From: Phalacrocorax aristotelis
Taxonomy: Eukaryota > Chordata > Aves > Suliformes > Phalacrocoracidae
Assembly: GCF_949628215.1 (NCBI RefSeq)
Contig: NC_134277.1
Coordinates: 1 to 64,000, forward strand
DNA: 64,000 nucleotides
Reading direction: 5' to 3'
Made by a program: the position numbers and the translations under genes
Part shown: positions 47,601 to 57,960 of the stretch, piece by piece
Layout: each line of letters starts with the position of its first letter
Numbering within the stretch: the first letter of the stretch is position 1
The notes under the pieces: model-generated
Databases searched by the model: none
Told to the model about the DNA's origin: nothing
Seen by the model: the letters and a program-made list of their open reading frames with translations, nothing else

Positions 47601-49575
47601 GGGAGCGGTTTGCAGGGAAGGCACACTTCAGTTACCAGGACCTCTCGTTTCCCAAATCCAGGGTAAATTTCATCTTACTTTGTGCCACCAGCCAGCAGGG
47701 CATTAATGCACAGCAATCCCCTTTTTCAAAGGGCTGGGAAGGTTCAGCTACACTATTGGGAAATAAAAATCTAAGACGAAATCAAGTTATCGGCGCACCA
47801 GCCCTCTAGATCTAGTTAAAAACACACATCCAATTCCGGCGACAGAAAAAGGACATTCAACAAGTAAAGCAAAAGCTAAGAATCATCTTAGCCAAATTTG
47901 TGCTTCAAACATTTCCCACAGAGCAGATCTTGCTCTAATTTGCCTTGCAAAGTTACGCTTGGATCCCGACAAAACACGCCGTGGCTGGATAGACAGACAG
48001 CTACAGAATCCTGCGGGGGGAGGTGTGGAATAATCTATCTGCAAAGCAAACTTTTTGCCCCAAAAGCTGCCTCCCCAAAGCCATCGCTCCCACGTGTTTC
48101 AGGAGAAGCCCTGTGCCCACATCTGCGGGGAGTTTCATGCACCAGTACAGAACTGGCTAGAAACGGGAGTTCCTACTCGGCACTTTTGCTCTCTGCATAT
48201 AACCTCGGCGAAGTTTCAAGGGCATCACCCACAGGCAGGGGAAGGCTTTTTGCTGAACCTGCCGCAGGATGAGAGCTCACGACCAAAGCGCTCGTGGAAA
48301 AAGTGATTTGCCAACTTGATACTAGTGACGCCAAAGCCTTGGTACGAAACCACATCACCACTGAGACGCTCCAGGCTGCTCAGCAGCAGTTAAAAAGAAG
48401 CAATCCCCAGCCTGAAAGTCAGTCGGAGTAAAAAAGGAGGGGGTTTTTCAGAGATTTAGCAGACCAATTCAGAATTCCAGGTTGGGAGCAGGGGTTGGGC
48501 TCCAGCCCACCGACTCCAGCTCGTCGCGCAGTAAAGACAGCCCAGACCTGACGTTCGTCGTCAGCAGGCCACCGCACGCCGCATCACCTCGCCACGCAGC
48601 GTATCAAGTGGCAGGGCTGGAAAGCGAGAGCTGGTTTTTCATTATTCATCATTTCCAAGATCTCTAGCTTCTGTTTCAGCTTCAGCCCAGACCTCGTGCC
48701 TCTCCCGACACAAGACCCAACCACGGCACCTACAAAGTTCTCCAGAACAACGCCCAGCCCCAAATCCACGTGGGCAGTTCTCAAGAAGGGATGCATTTTC
48801 TGCTGGGAGTTATTCCCGAGAAGCAGCGAGGATTGTGCTCTACTTTCTCAGCAGAGCACATGTGCTAATCTGCAGCAGCATCTCTGATGCACGCCTCCCA
48901 CAGAGGAGGTTTCTAAGCTGGCAAAACGATGAGAAAAGGTCACATCCCGCATCTTCAAACCAAACTTCACTCCCCGTCATCTCCAAAGGAGACCTGACGG
49001 CGTTTTTACCGGCAGGAAAACAACTGCACTGTCAGCTGGTCCTGCCAGGAGTGACCCCCTGCCTCGGTTCGTTTTGTGCTCACGTTTTCCAGCGACAAGA
49101 GAGAACAGCGGTGGGCCGCCGTTAAACAGCCACGTGTACCCCCACGGGCCTCTGTTCACAGGAAAAAAAAATAATCCGCACTTAAAACGCCGCACGTGCA
49201 GGGGACAGAGATGCAGCAATGGCTCTTGAATTCAGGGGAGCCTAAAGCAAGGCAGCCTAAATGCTCCCAACACCTCTGATGGCACCCAGCTGCACCCCAG
49301 AAATGCTGCAAGTCAGCCCCAGGCTGCTTCTCTTTATTTCCCCCATCTCAGATCATTTACACCGTGAGCTCAAATTCACACTAAAAACAACAAAAACCCA
49401 TAAACTGCATTTTAGAAGCCAAGGAAATGTCCTAATTAGCAAACTCAAAAGCAGCGCCTGAACAATACATGGAGGGAGACAAGTGGGAATAAATAAATAA
49501 TTACTTGTGCTTTAGGGTCTCCTCGTCCTCGTCTTCTCTGAACTGCTTGTTCTCACGTTCGCCGCCATCCTTATT
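35564..49575 (-). CDS. CCDC12: CCDC12, coiled-coil domain protein (cwf18 family), six of seven coding exons
   Basis: CCDC12 is the vertebrate counterpart of yeast Cwf18, a small nuclear protein of the activated spliceosome. The join of 49505-49575, 38235-38314, 36553-36614, 36418-36452, 35940-36016 and 35564-35643 gives 134 codons and a TGA stop. Recognisable blocks in order are an acidic Glu/Asp segment, LRNYEPEDEELKKRKVPQAK, DQLEAAKPEPIIDEVDLANL, APRKPDWDLKRDVAKKLEKL, EKRTQRAIAELIRERLKGQE and an acidic DSD terminus. These align closely with human CCDC12 as I remember it (166 aa). The missing ~32 N-terminal residues match the absent first exon, which should lie beyond base 64000. All introns are GT-AG and every junction keeps frame. 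Lys/Arg/Glu-rich heptads around the QRAIAEL block fit the coiled coil. The CR1 copies inside the gene are all intronic. Confidence 0.95.
35940..36016 (-). CDS. CCDC12: CCDC12 exon 6
   Basis: 77 nt between TTCCCCAG and a GTGCGT donor, encoding DLKRDVAKKLEKLEKRTQ and RAIAELI with the Arg codon split. It is the basic, helical core of the predicted coiled coil. Confidence 0.96.
36418..36452 (-). CDS. CCDC12: CCDC12 exon 5 (35 nt)
   Basis: A very small exon between CCCTAG and a GTGAGTG donor, encoding DLANLAPRKPDW with the Trp codon split across the intron. Only 100 nt of intron separate it from exon 4. Gene finders easily miss it. Confidence 0.94.
36553..36614 (-). CDS. CCDC12: CCDC12 exon 4
   Basis: 62 nt between CATCTAG and a GTACGT donor. 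It encodes VEDKVKDQLEAAKPEPIIDE and ends with Val in phase 0. It matches the human segment with conservative changes. Confidence 0.95.
36615..38234 (-). other. CCDC12: CCDC12 intron 3 (exons 3-4)
   Basis: 1,620 nt of intron with a good donor and acceptor. Nothing further is recognised. A 220-codon plus-strand frame (36443-37105) that runs antisense across exon 4 is a chance frame. Confidence 0.8.
38235..38314 (-). CDS. CCDC12: CCDC12 exon 3
   Basis: 80 nt between TCCCCAG and a GTGGGTG donor. It encodes ELKLRNYEPEDEELKKRKV and PQAKPAS, the most recognisable CCDC12 signature. It ends one base into a Val codon completed by exon 4. Confidence 0.96.
45318..45380. repeat. Tandem duplication, about 30-bp unit
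   Basis: CCTGGGGGGTGGGCAGAGGG plus ACACCCAG is followed at once by the same text with one C for T. Two copies are seen, both within a CCDC12 intron. Confidence 0.85.
45697..46090 (-). mobile_element. CR1 LINE, 5'-truncated, in CCDC12 intron 2
   Basis: ATTCACAGCATCCCAGACTG begins the reverse-complement 3' end. The minus-strand frame gives RLRDLGLFSLEKRRLRGDLL, YKYLKGGCQGDGAGLFS and HRLPRGAVGSLPW from the end of ORF2. It is the same subfamily as 3433 and 63800 and lies in the sense orientation of the host gene. Confidence 0.93.
47205..47229 (+). other. G-rich tract, potential G-quadruplex
   Basis: Runs of G4, G6, G2, G5 and G4 separated by single T or A lie on the plus strand, just before an A-rich tract at 47247-47272. 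On CCDC12 RNA this would be C-rich, so only a DNA structure on the non-transcript-like strand is possible. Confidence 0.6.
49505..49575 (-). CDS. CCDC12: CCDC12 exon 2
   Basis: 71 nt, beginning in phase 0 after CTTTCAG and ending before a GTAATT donor. It encodes NKDGGEREN, then an acidic EDEDEET run and LKHK, the Lys being completed by the next exon. This is the least conserved part of the protein relative to human, sharing mostly its acidity. Confidence 0.88.
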
Positions 49576-49801
49576 CTGAAAGGAAAAAGAAGTTGATCTG
49601 TCAGGCCCCGGCCTCTCTGGAAATGCCAGAGAGCAAAGAGCAGCCCAGAAACCCTCCCGGAGGGCACGGGGCAGTCAAAGGCACACTTGGAAATGACTTT
49701 TAAATTACGACACCTTTAAATTAAGCCTGTTTCCCTTGTTCTCCCTTTAGGATTCTGCTTGTCCAGACAGCACGACACACAAGTGTAAGAACAGGCAAGA
49801 A

Positions 49802-49820
49802 AAATTTAAATTTAAATTTT
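49802..49820. repeat. (AAATTT)n short repeat
   Basis: About three units of AAATTT form a self-complementary AT stretch. It is a minor simple repeat. Confidence 0.8.
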
Positions 49821-50210
49821 CTTCTCAGAGGCGCCCACGCCACTGAGCGCGGATATCTCTCTTATCAGTGGTAACTGCATCAATCCAGAGAGCAAACACT
49901 GAGTTGCAATCAATAACAGAGCTCAGAGACCTTGTCCAGTGCTTGAATCCCCACCTCGCGTTAAATGGCAGAGCAAAAGGAGATGGGGGCACTGAGCAAG
50001 AGGACTGCTGGCAGCCACCGTGTTCGCCTTCACCATGGCGCTGCGGCAGGGGCCTGACGTTAAATCCCGTCCTCCCAGATCCAGGAGAAAGGATGGATAT
50101 TATTGTGTTGGTTGAAGGGAACTACAGGCAGACAGAAGAGAGAATAAGTTTAGGAAGTGAGTGAGCCCATGCTTGGCTAGCTTGTGAGAGAGCAAATGAC
50201 CTGCAAAAGT

Positions 50211-50842
50211 CACAGAATCATGTAGGTAGGAAAAGACCTCTGGGATCATCAGGTCCAACCCCCAACCCAACACCCCCAGGCCTCTTAAACCACGTCCCCA
50301 AGTGCCACGTCTGCACAGTGTTTGAACCCCCCCAGGGACAGTGACTCCCCCACCTCCCTGGGCAGCCTGTGCCAACCCCTGACCCCTCTGGCAGGGAAGG
50401 CATTTCCCTCACACCCAACCTAAACCTCCCCTGGCGCAGCCTGAGGCCGTTCCCTCTCGTCCTGTCACTGGTGACTTGGGAGCAGAGACCAGCCCCCCCT
50501 CACTCCAGCCCCTCTCAGGCAGCTGCAGAGAGCGAGAAGGGCTCCCCTCAGCCCCCTCTTCTCCAGGCTAAACCCCCCCAGCTCCCCCAGCCGCCCCCCA
50601 GCACACTTGTGCTCCAGACCCTGCCCCAGCCCCGCTGCCCTTCTCTGGACACGCTCCAGCCCCTCAAGGCCCTTCTTGTCCCGAGGGGCCCAAACCTGAG
50701 CCCAGCATTCGAGGTGGGGCCTCCCCAGGGCCGAGCACAGGGGCCCCATCCCTGCCCGGCTCCTGCTGGCCACCCCAGTGCTGACACAACCCCGGGGGCT
50801 GGTGGCCTCCTTGGCCACCTGGGCACTGCTGGCTCATGCCCA
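50211..50842 (-). mobile_element. CR1 LINE, 5'-truncated, in CCDC12 intron 1
   Basis: The tail CACAGAATCATGTAGGTAGG is followed by AAAAGACCTCTGGGATCATC and the reverse-complement ORF2 C-terminus (minus-strand frames include LGGFSLEKRGLRGALLALCS and RPHLECWAQVWAPRDKKG). It ends at GCTCATGCCCAGG, where the 31729 copy continues. By eye it differs from that copy at roughly 17 sites in about 625 bp. Confidence 0.94.
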
Positions 50843-52611
50843 GGGAACACATGTCAGCAGGCCTCATGCAGCTCCCTTTTCTTTCTCCTCAGTAATGATT
50901 TTGGACGTTTTAACGGGTTGCAAAACAAGGTGGCAGAAATCAAACAGCGATCAGCACAACAAAGGGTATAATTTCAGCTCCCAGACACACCGTGTAGTAA
51001 CATAAATCAAATTTCTCTTTAACAGGGTGTTCGGTATTGTAAAGAGGCTCATTTTGCATCATCCAGACACTGGCACGAAGAGCTTATTAGTCAAGTTACC
51101 AATTATATTTATTACCCAGACAGGCAGAGATATTGAAATGTTAACAATAATGAGCTGGAAAGGGGTTTGCTGGGTTCTCACACTTATTAACTAATTTCAT
51201 TCAACCGCTGAACAAAGTATGCTCCGTGACAAACACATCTGCCCTTATTTCACAGAGCATATTGTTATAGCAAAGGCAATGAATGAACAACTTCCTTGGA
51301 AGCTGTTGCTTTTCTGATTGAGCTCCCCTGTCATCCTCCAAATGAAAAGGAAAATGTGGCAGCTCTCGCAGACAGCAGATGAAGTCTTTATTTCCGTGAG
51401 CGTGGCCGGTTCCAGGAGGGGTATTACCCAAGTTACCTGGTAATAAATACGCAGCATCTGTAATATCTACGTTTCACGGGGGCTGTTGTGCCAACATTCA
51501 TCTCTGCCTTTCAACAGGAACAGCTCAGAGACCAGAAATTGTTTTCAAGAAATGTCCTTTCGTCGCACCGCAAAGGTTACCGGTCCTTTTCACCCAGTTC
51601 AAAGAGGTGAAGCCCTCTAGGGCAGCTTGTTCACAGCCTTTTTTCAACCCTGCAATAGGGGCACATCTCGCCTTGGAAAATTGCAAGGAAAAATTGGTGA
51701 TAGCCACAACACGACCAACATCACTTTCAGATCAGAAATTACCTTGATTAGTCACTTGCTCTGTTAAAAGCTGCGCTGGAGGGTTCAGACACCTAACAGC
51801 CAACTTCAGGATACCAAAACTATTTCCCGGCTAAACGTATTCCTAACCTTTGCAAGGACCAGAAGGGTTTCCCTACTCCAGAGCTTACTTATCGTGTCCA
51901 TCTTGACTCCACGAACTTTAAAACTCTATTCTGTGACCTGGGTTAAAAATTAGATTACGTGCAAACAGGAAGGCGAGCCAGGAAATAGCTCAGTTCTGGT
52001 TCAGGCTCATCAGCGACTGCAGTTGTTTGGGTTCAGCTCAAAGGGCAAGAAAAATGGTCCTGTCTTTTTTAGAAAGAGAATAAAAATAATCATTCCTAAA
52101 ACAGATATTTCGTACAGTTTTAACTCCCTGTTTGTGATTTTGTTTTTAAGTCCATAGTAACCTCGTGATATTTGCACAGACATTTCTTGCTCAATAAAGA
52201 CTGTGAGCTGGGCTCACATGAGCACACGCAGCCCGCCGTAACCTGTGCGAGCTCAGTGCTAGGTGATATTTAGACCCCCTTCAGCCCACGTTATTGAAAG
52301 CTGTGGGAAGCACCTTCTTGCACTCTTAAGCCCTTTCTCATTCTTTTCATCTCTTCATACTTCTAGCGCATGTGCACAGAGCCAACATTCCCCTCATTCT
52401 TGCTAGAGCTTTATCTGGGAGGGTTATAAGCAGGTTCTGCAATCCCAAAGAGATACTTGGCAAAAAACATTCACATCAAGCCGTGGCTGTTCTTCCCACC
52501 ACAAGCCCGTGCTCTTCGCAGCCCTGCAAATCTTTCTTTTCCCCATATGCTGAAATAATTTGATATTGAAATCCTACCACTCCTCTAGAGCTTGCTCAAC
52601 ATCCCCAATTC

Positions 52612-52672
52612 CAATTTATTCCCCGTTACCACCCAAATATTTTCTAAAGTCTTTCTGATATTTGTAGAAAAA
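52612..52672. repeat. Degenerate paired repeat, copy 1
   Basis: It shares ATTCCCCGTTACCACCC exactly, plus a looser TTTTCT-AAGTC-TGATATT-GAAAAA pattern, with 53895-53958 in direct orientation. It matches no element I know. Confidence 0.65.
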
Positions 52673-53894
52673 CGGAGCACACCACCAGCGAACGCAACTT
52701 CATGCAACAAGTCCTGTAGTGCCTTCAACCAGGGACTTCTCCTCTGCTACACCTCTCCTCGTAGTGCCTTCTCGGATGGCACAAAGCAGGCGCGCTGCCC
52801 TTCGGCACCACGAGAACGTCTCCCTGGGGATGTCCTGAGCCGGAAAGAACGAGATATGGTCCCTCCTGTACTTCAGCAGAAGGGGATACAGGATAATGAG
52901 GATTGCAGCACAGTCCAAGGAGACGGCGTAACTGCATGTAACCGTTTCCGGCCTGCTCATCACCCACACGAATGCCCTCTAAATTATACTCCCTGCCATC
53001 ACCCGCCGCTAATCAGGCTCCGCCAGACAGATCAGCGCGCAGGCGCAACACAAACGAGGTCTAAAATGGATGTCTGAAGTCAGGCTTCCCCCCCACCCAC
53101 CCCCAGCAAGAGAAATTAAAGCTGGTTCCCTGTTTGCGAAACAGTCTGTAAACAAGATTTCGGTTTCATTAGCAGAGCGCCGAAAACCCCCAGACACAGG
53201 GCAGAGGCGACACACGGCGAAGAGGCCGTAAACCTCCAGCAGCGTCGGGAGCGGTCGCAGCTCTGCAAAGGGGCAGCCCATCGCCGACCCTACGGGAAAA
53301 AGAAGGGGGGGGGCTTTTCTAAAGCAATATTTGGTGGATGCAGCAGAGGAGGATCGCTGCTCCTCTTCCAATTGCCGAGTTTTCTGCTTGCATTTCCAGC
53401 CAGGCTGCGCTGCCTTCCACTTGCACACACTCCTTACCCACAGCTTACCACAAGGGCTTCCTGTGCCGCCTTCGAGCGCTTGAATTCACGCAAACCGAAA
53501 AAGGGCAAGGTTAGAAAATGACAGTGGCTTACTCTACATGCTGTGTGGAAGGAGCCATCAGGGGTTTCTAAATAGACACACAAACGGCAGCTGATTCAAA
53601 GCGCTTCTCGATGGTTTTACACTGGAGCAGGCAGCAAACAGGGTGCATGGCTAGCGGCACCCAGCCAGGCAGGCTTTGAAGAAGATCCCTCCTTTGCTTT
53701 CCATGCTTCCTTGCCCAAAATGCTGGGGTTCCCCGTCATACAAGCAAGCTGGAATTTAAACTACTTCGGCAGAAAGAGGCAATTAAAGTGCCTGCAGCCT
53801 TAGAGACCGACTGTGCGCATCAGCAGCAGGACATGGTAAGGAAGGGACTGATTCAGTGCTTGCAGCAGCTTGGTCCATTAGATCCCCTAACGGA

Positions 53895-53958
53895 TTTAAT
53901 TCATTCCCCGTTACCACCCTAAAATTTTCTGAAGTCATGGTGATATTCCTGGAAAAAA
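53895..53958. repeat. Degenerate paired repeat, copy 2
   Basis: The direct-orientation partner of 52612-52672, about 1.28 kb away. The plus-strand frames of both copies read FPVTT-(Q/L)-(I/K)FS-(K/E)V and IF-(V/L)-EK, so the similarity covers about 20 codons. It may be an old repeat or a local duplication. Confidence 0.65.
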
Positions 53959-54239
53959 TCCTGTTAGATCCCCTTAGAGATTATTCTTCCTCCACGAAAA
54001 CCAGAGATGCACCCCATGGCCTGGCAGCGCCCATAGCTTTGGCTAGCGATAGAAAAGCTGTGTCACGGCAAGCTTTACCTGCACCCCCTGCACCCTCCAG
54101 GCAGTTACTCAGAGCACACCCTGAAATTATATTCAAAACTAACACTTTAGTCTGAAAAAATAACAGCCAAACTGTTCAGGGGATACCTATCTGAAATCCC
54201 TGGGGCGTCAGCAAAGAGCTGGGGCAGAGCTGACATGCT

Positions 54240-54510
54240 GCACGACGCTGCTGTCCTCACGTGCAGGCGCAGCACGTCACAGCAGGGCTGCGCGCGCTCC
54301 TCCGCTCCAGCGCGGAGGCAGCCGGAGCCGCTCACGCGGCCTCCGTCAGCGCCGTGAATGAACCTGGCTGAGATGCGAAGCCGCCTTGGTCACGTCACCT
54401 CGCCTGAGCGTAGCTGAGAGACGGTGGCATCGAGAGGGCCGTTGGTAAGCAGACGGAGAGGGGGGAAATAACACTCCCTTGATAGCCTGGTTAGCGCAGA
54501 GGCACGTGAC
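54240..54510. promoter_or_regulatory. CpG-rich patch with CACGT(C/G)AC motifs
   Basis: The segment holds GCGCGCTCCTCCGCTCCAGC and similar CpG-dense text. It has CACGTCAC at about 54273-54280 and again near 54391-54398, and CACGTGAC near 54503-54510. Such motifs bind bHLH-ZIP (USF/TFE) or CREB-type factors in vertebrates. No exon is seen beside it, so its role as an enhancer or alternative promoter is inference only. Confidence 0.3.
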
Positions 54511-57399
54511 CGACTGCCCTTGCGGAGAAGCGATGGGGGATCACAACCAACGTCTCCTTCCTCCTGTGCGCAAGCAGCTGTGCAGACAACAGCTGCAGGA
54601 ACGTGGAGGAGCTTCCCTCTCCGGCCACTCCTGCAGGTGCAGAACCTGAAACCACACGCAAGATACGGAGCCTGCGGCGAGGATGCTGGGCCTCCTCGGG
54701 AGCAAAGGGTGGCAGAAAGGCAGATCCCATTACCGCGACCATTTATCGATTCAGAGACGGCCTCTCAAACGCGCAACTTATCTTACAGCTCCATGTTTTA
54801 CTGCTGCCCTGTCTCTCTCCTCTTTCTCCTCTGCCCATACTGGATTTATCCAACCCCTCGGGACTTTGACACAGCAGCAACGCCTTGGGGTTCTCCACTT
54901 TGCACCAAACTTTTGTCTTAAGCTCTGCCCCTTTGTCATCCTCTTCAAGTATCTCTGTTCAACAGCTGTGTCACAACTTGCATTTCTTAACTCAGGAAGT
55001 GAAGTATTCCTCCCCAAAACAGCGTTTGCCCCATTACCGATTCATCCTTCAACTGTTTTTAATGTGTTTCTCTTTCATTGCCGGCGGTCACTTCCCGCAG
55101 GTGCGCAACAGCAATTCAACTCTCACTACTTTTCGCTTCAAACTTCATTTTCTCACATTTCAAACCTTAACGCCACAAAGGGAGCCAAAAATAACCCCCT
55201 CTGCCATTCCACTCTTGCTTTAGCGATTCCTCTTTTGAAAGCACCCCGTGGCGAGGTGTTTATTATTAGCTGTAAGACAAAGTCATAAGGTTGGAGACAC
55301 GCATGCACAAGTCTACAAGACCGTTCACCAACTGCCTGCAAAGTCACTCCCATCCTTCAGTCTCTGGAAGAAGGCACTCCAAAGTTAAACTTCCAACATT
55401 AAAAAGCTTGCTCGCTTGAAGCTTCCTACCTATTTTTATTTGCCGATGTCACAGCTGGCAACCCTTGGCTCATAGCTACCAACGCAAAGGCTTTTGCTCC
55501 ACAGACTCCCGCTCTTCACAAAGAGGTTGGAGATGAAAAGAGTCCAATCCACGGCCTGTTCAAGGTGTAAATTCAAAAAGATTTGCATCGGGTTGTTCAA
55601 AGGAGGGTGTCAGCTGCCTCTTTGCAACACCCGCAAGGCCTACAGCAAGCTTTACATGGGATCAGTTAATAGCTTGTGCTCCTGCCTGAGCGTATCTGGG
55701 GAACTGGACCATGTCTGCAAGCTTCAGAACCTGGGTCCTGCAAACCTGCGATGTAAACCACGTTACTCGGTCAGCATGAATTGCGTTAGTTTGTTTTCTT
55801 CCTAGCCAGCACTGGGCAGAGAGAATAATATATCCAACAGTTCGATATTCAGAGCCGGACGGCGACAACTTGGTAAGACACTTTGTAAGCACGGCCAAGG
55901 TTTTACACGTAGCAGGAGGGCAGCGAAGACGACGACTTCTGGGTCATTACGAGGGAGATGAGCTCGTCTCCCGCTACCACCCACAACCTACAGTCCTGAC
56001 AGGCAGAAGTTTTATTTGCCTGCTGAAGAACCACTGGATTGTATTGAGCTTCCACTGCAAAATATCAGGCTCTTCCAGTGTTTTGGGGAAAGCACCAGAC
56101 TGCGTGTTCTCCCACTTCCCAGACTTCAGGCAAGCCGTATCACAAAGGAGGAGGTAAGCCTTGATAATCAGCAGAGAGGAATGCGGTCGCGAAGGCATTT
56201 CTGTCATCTCCTCCTCTCCTGGCACCCAGCCGAACTTTGCATATGAAATTACAAGACACAAGACTTATTTTTCCTCCAAGTAAAGTGAGGAAAATGTTCA
56301 TGTGCTTCCCTGCGTGTGGAGCAGGTCTTGGCTACCTGCAAGAAGCGTCTGCTCCGGGGAAAACCACATGTTGAGGAATATGAAACTTTCCTCTGGGCTT
56401 CAGCACATTATCATGAGTTTTGGTGCCTTCCACTGTAATAACAAGGGAAGCAGCTCACTTTGCATCGCATTCAAATTTTTAAGGCCAAAAGGGATGTTTA
56501 AATCACCTCACCTGCTGTTTAAAACGCCTCTGATCTGGGAAGTCTCAGCCAGTTATCCCTACACCGCAGCAATCCACACCTGAGTAAAGCATCTTTTCCA
56601 CGAAAAGGGGAAGGACACAACCTTGCCCTGGGGGCAGGAGGTGGAGGAGCCACTCCTTTCTTTGGCAGCTTCTCTTAAAGCCCGTATCATGCTACAGCTT
56701 ATTTCCAGTTGGTTCCTGCCATCGCTCACTTCCAAAGAGCATTTTGTACCTGGTACATTTAAAGGGTACAAACACTTGTGCGCTACGATCGAGGACGCTT
56801 CTCAAACCTTTTTGATAAGCCACCAGATTAATGGGGCTCTCTCTTCCTACCCCCACCCCATCGCTGACTTTTTAAGATGTCACCAAAATGGTCACACCGG
56901 ACCACGTGAGCCAGGGTGACACGGAGGGGACACCATCCCTCACCTGACATACAAACCCAAGGACCAGCATCCTTCTCAACACCGCTGGTTTCCCAGAGAT
57001 GAACCCATTTTACGGATACGCCCTGTAGTTTCTCCACACAGGTGCAGAGAGCACATATCCCCGTGCCTTAGAACCCCTTTTTTGCTCAAAAGGGCTCTTA
57101 CTTGATATAAAGAGATGAAAATCGCTGCTCGGACCTCACCAGCCTTCAGCCTTTGAGTCAGCTGCCATCGAGCCAGCAGAAAAATGTACGTGTATTTCCA
57201 AATGACTAATGGAAATCTGGGTGCCCGGGCCCCAAAAAGCAACACTTCTGCCAGATGATGATTCCTCGCTGACAGCTTTTAAGCTATCAGTTACCCATTT
57301 CAGAGCTGTAATTTTTAACCAGCGTGTTGTGCAATCCTAACCCTTCACTAAATCAAATTTGCATGACAAAAATGACACTCTCTTTCTCTCACTCCGTTA

Positions 57400-57960
57400 A
57401 AAAGCAGTGCAAATCAGGCTTTTCATCATTCTGCTCCACACCAATGGCAGTCGAACTGGCTTCACCCAAGTTACCCCTCTTGCCTTTATTTTTAAATAGT
57501 GGTGCTTTATTAGCACTTCTCCAGTCCTTTGGAATTTGTCCAGTATTCAGAAAAAGATTTAAATCAAAACGCAGCAGGCTAACAATCTCTTCAGCTGATT
57601 ATTTGTGATTCCTAGGTGCAAATTACCTACAACTGCTGATTTTAAGTGGTTTTGCTAGATGTCTAACATCCTCTCATCACCGTTGGTCTGGAAAGCAGCT
57701 CATCATTCCCATACAACACAAGTGGGTCACTTAACTCCTTCCCAAATACACTTTATAAACTGAACTTTATATTTGTTCCCTTCTCTTCACCTTCTTTTAA
57801 GAATTTCTGTCTGAAGAACTGCTTCCCCCTCTCATCGGGGTTGGCCTTTACCCAAAGTTACAATAACCAAATTGCCGTGTTTTAATATCTGCCTAAATCT
57901 TCCCACTTGCATTTCCATTCCTCCCTGGCTTTAGCAGAGCTGCTTTTTCAAATCCCTCAG
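57400..57960 (-). mobile_element. Ancient CR1/L3-like LINE fragment with reverse transcriptase
   Basis: On the minus strand, 57546 down to about 57466 reads TGQIPKDWRSANKAPLFK, then NKGKRGNLGE. This is the conserved IPxDWR-AN-APLFKKG-KRGNLGN block near the start of the LINE reverse transcriptase. Flanking sequence on the right (CTGTCTGAAGAACTGCTTCC, TTTCCATTCCTCCCTGGCTT) resembles the upstream part of an old amniote LINE from memory. There is no tail and the rest is eroded. The copy is far older than the other CR1s. The subfamily is uncertain. Confidence 0.7.

Larger units (their letters stand above)
38315..49504 (-). other. CCDC12: CCDC12 intron 2 (exons 2-3)
   Basis: About 11.2 kb. It contains one CR1 (45697), a 30-bp tandem duplication (45318), GC-richer patches at about 40960-41060 and 47310-47470, and a G-rich tract (47205). 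Several frames of 100-190 codons occur on the plus strand, but none is recognisable, and I take them as chance frames. Confidence 0.75.
50843..57399. other. Part of CCDC12 intron 1, no second gene recognised
   Basis: Ordinary intronic sequence. The longest frame is 201 codons on the plus strand (54683-55288), with Ser/Phe/Leu-rich, unrecognisable content. A pair of related 60-bp segments (52612 and 53895) and a CpG-rich patch (54240-54510) are described separately. Confidence 0.45.

Noticed and set aside
54683-55288. 201-codon plus-strand open frame
   Set aside because: No recognisable domain, low-information Ser/Phe/Leu-rich content, no promoter or splice context, and it lies in a CCDC12 intron. 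It is most likely a chance frame.
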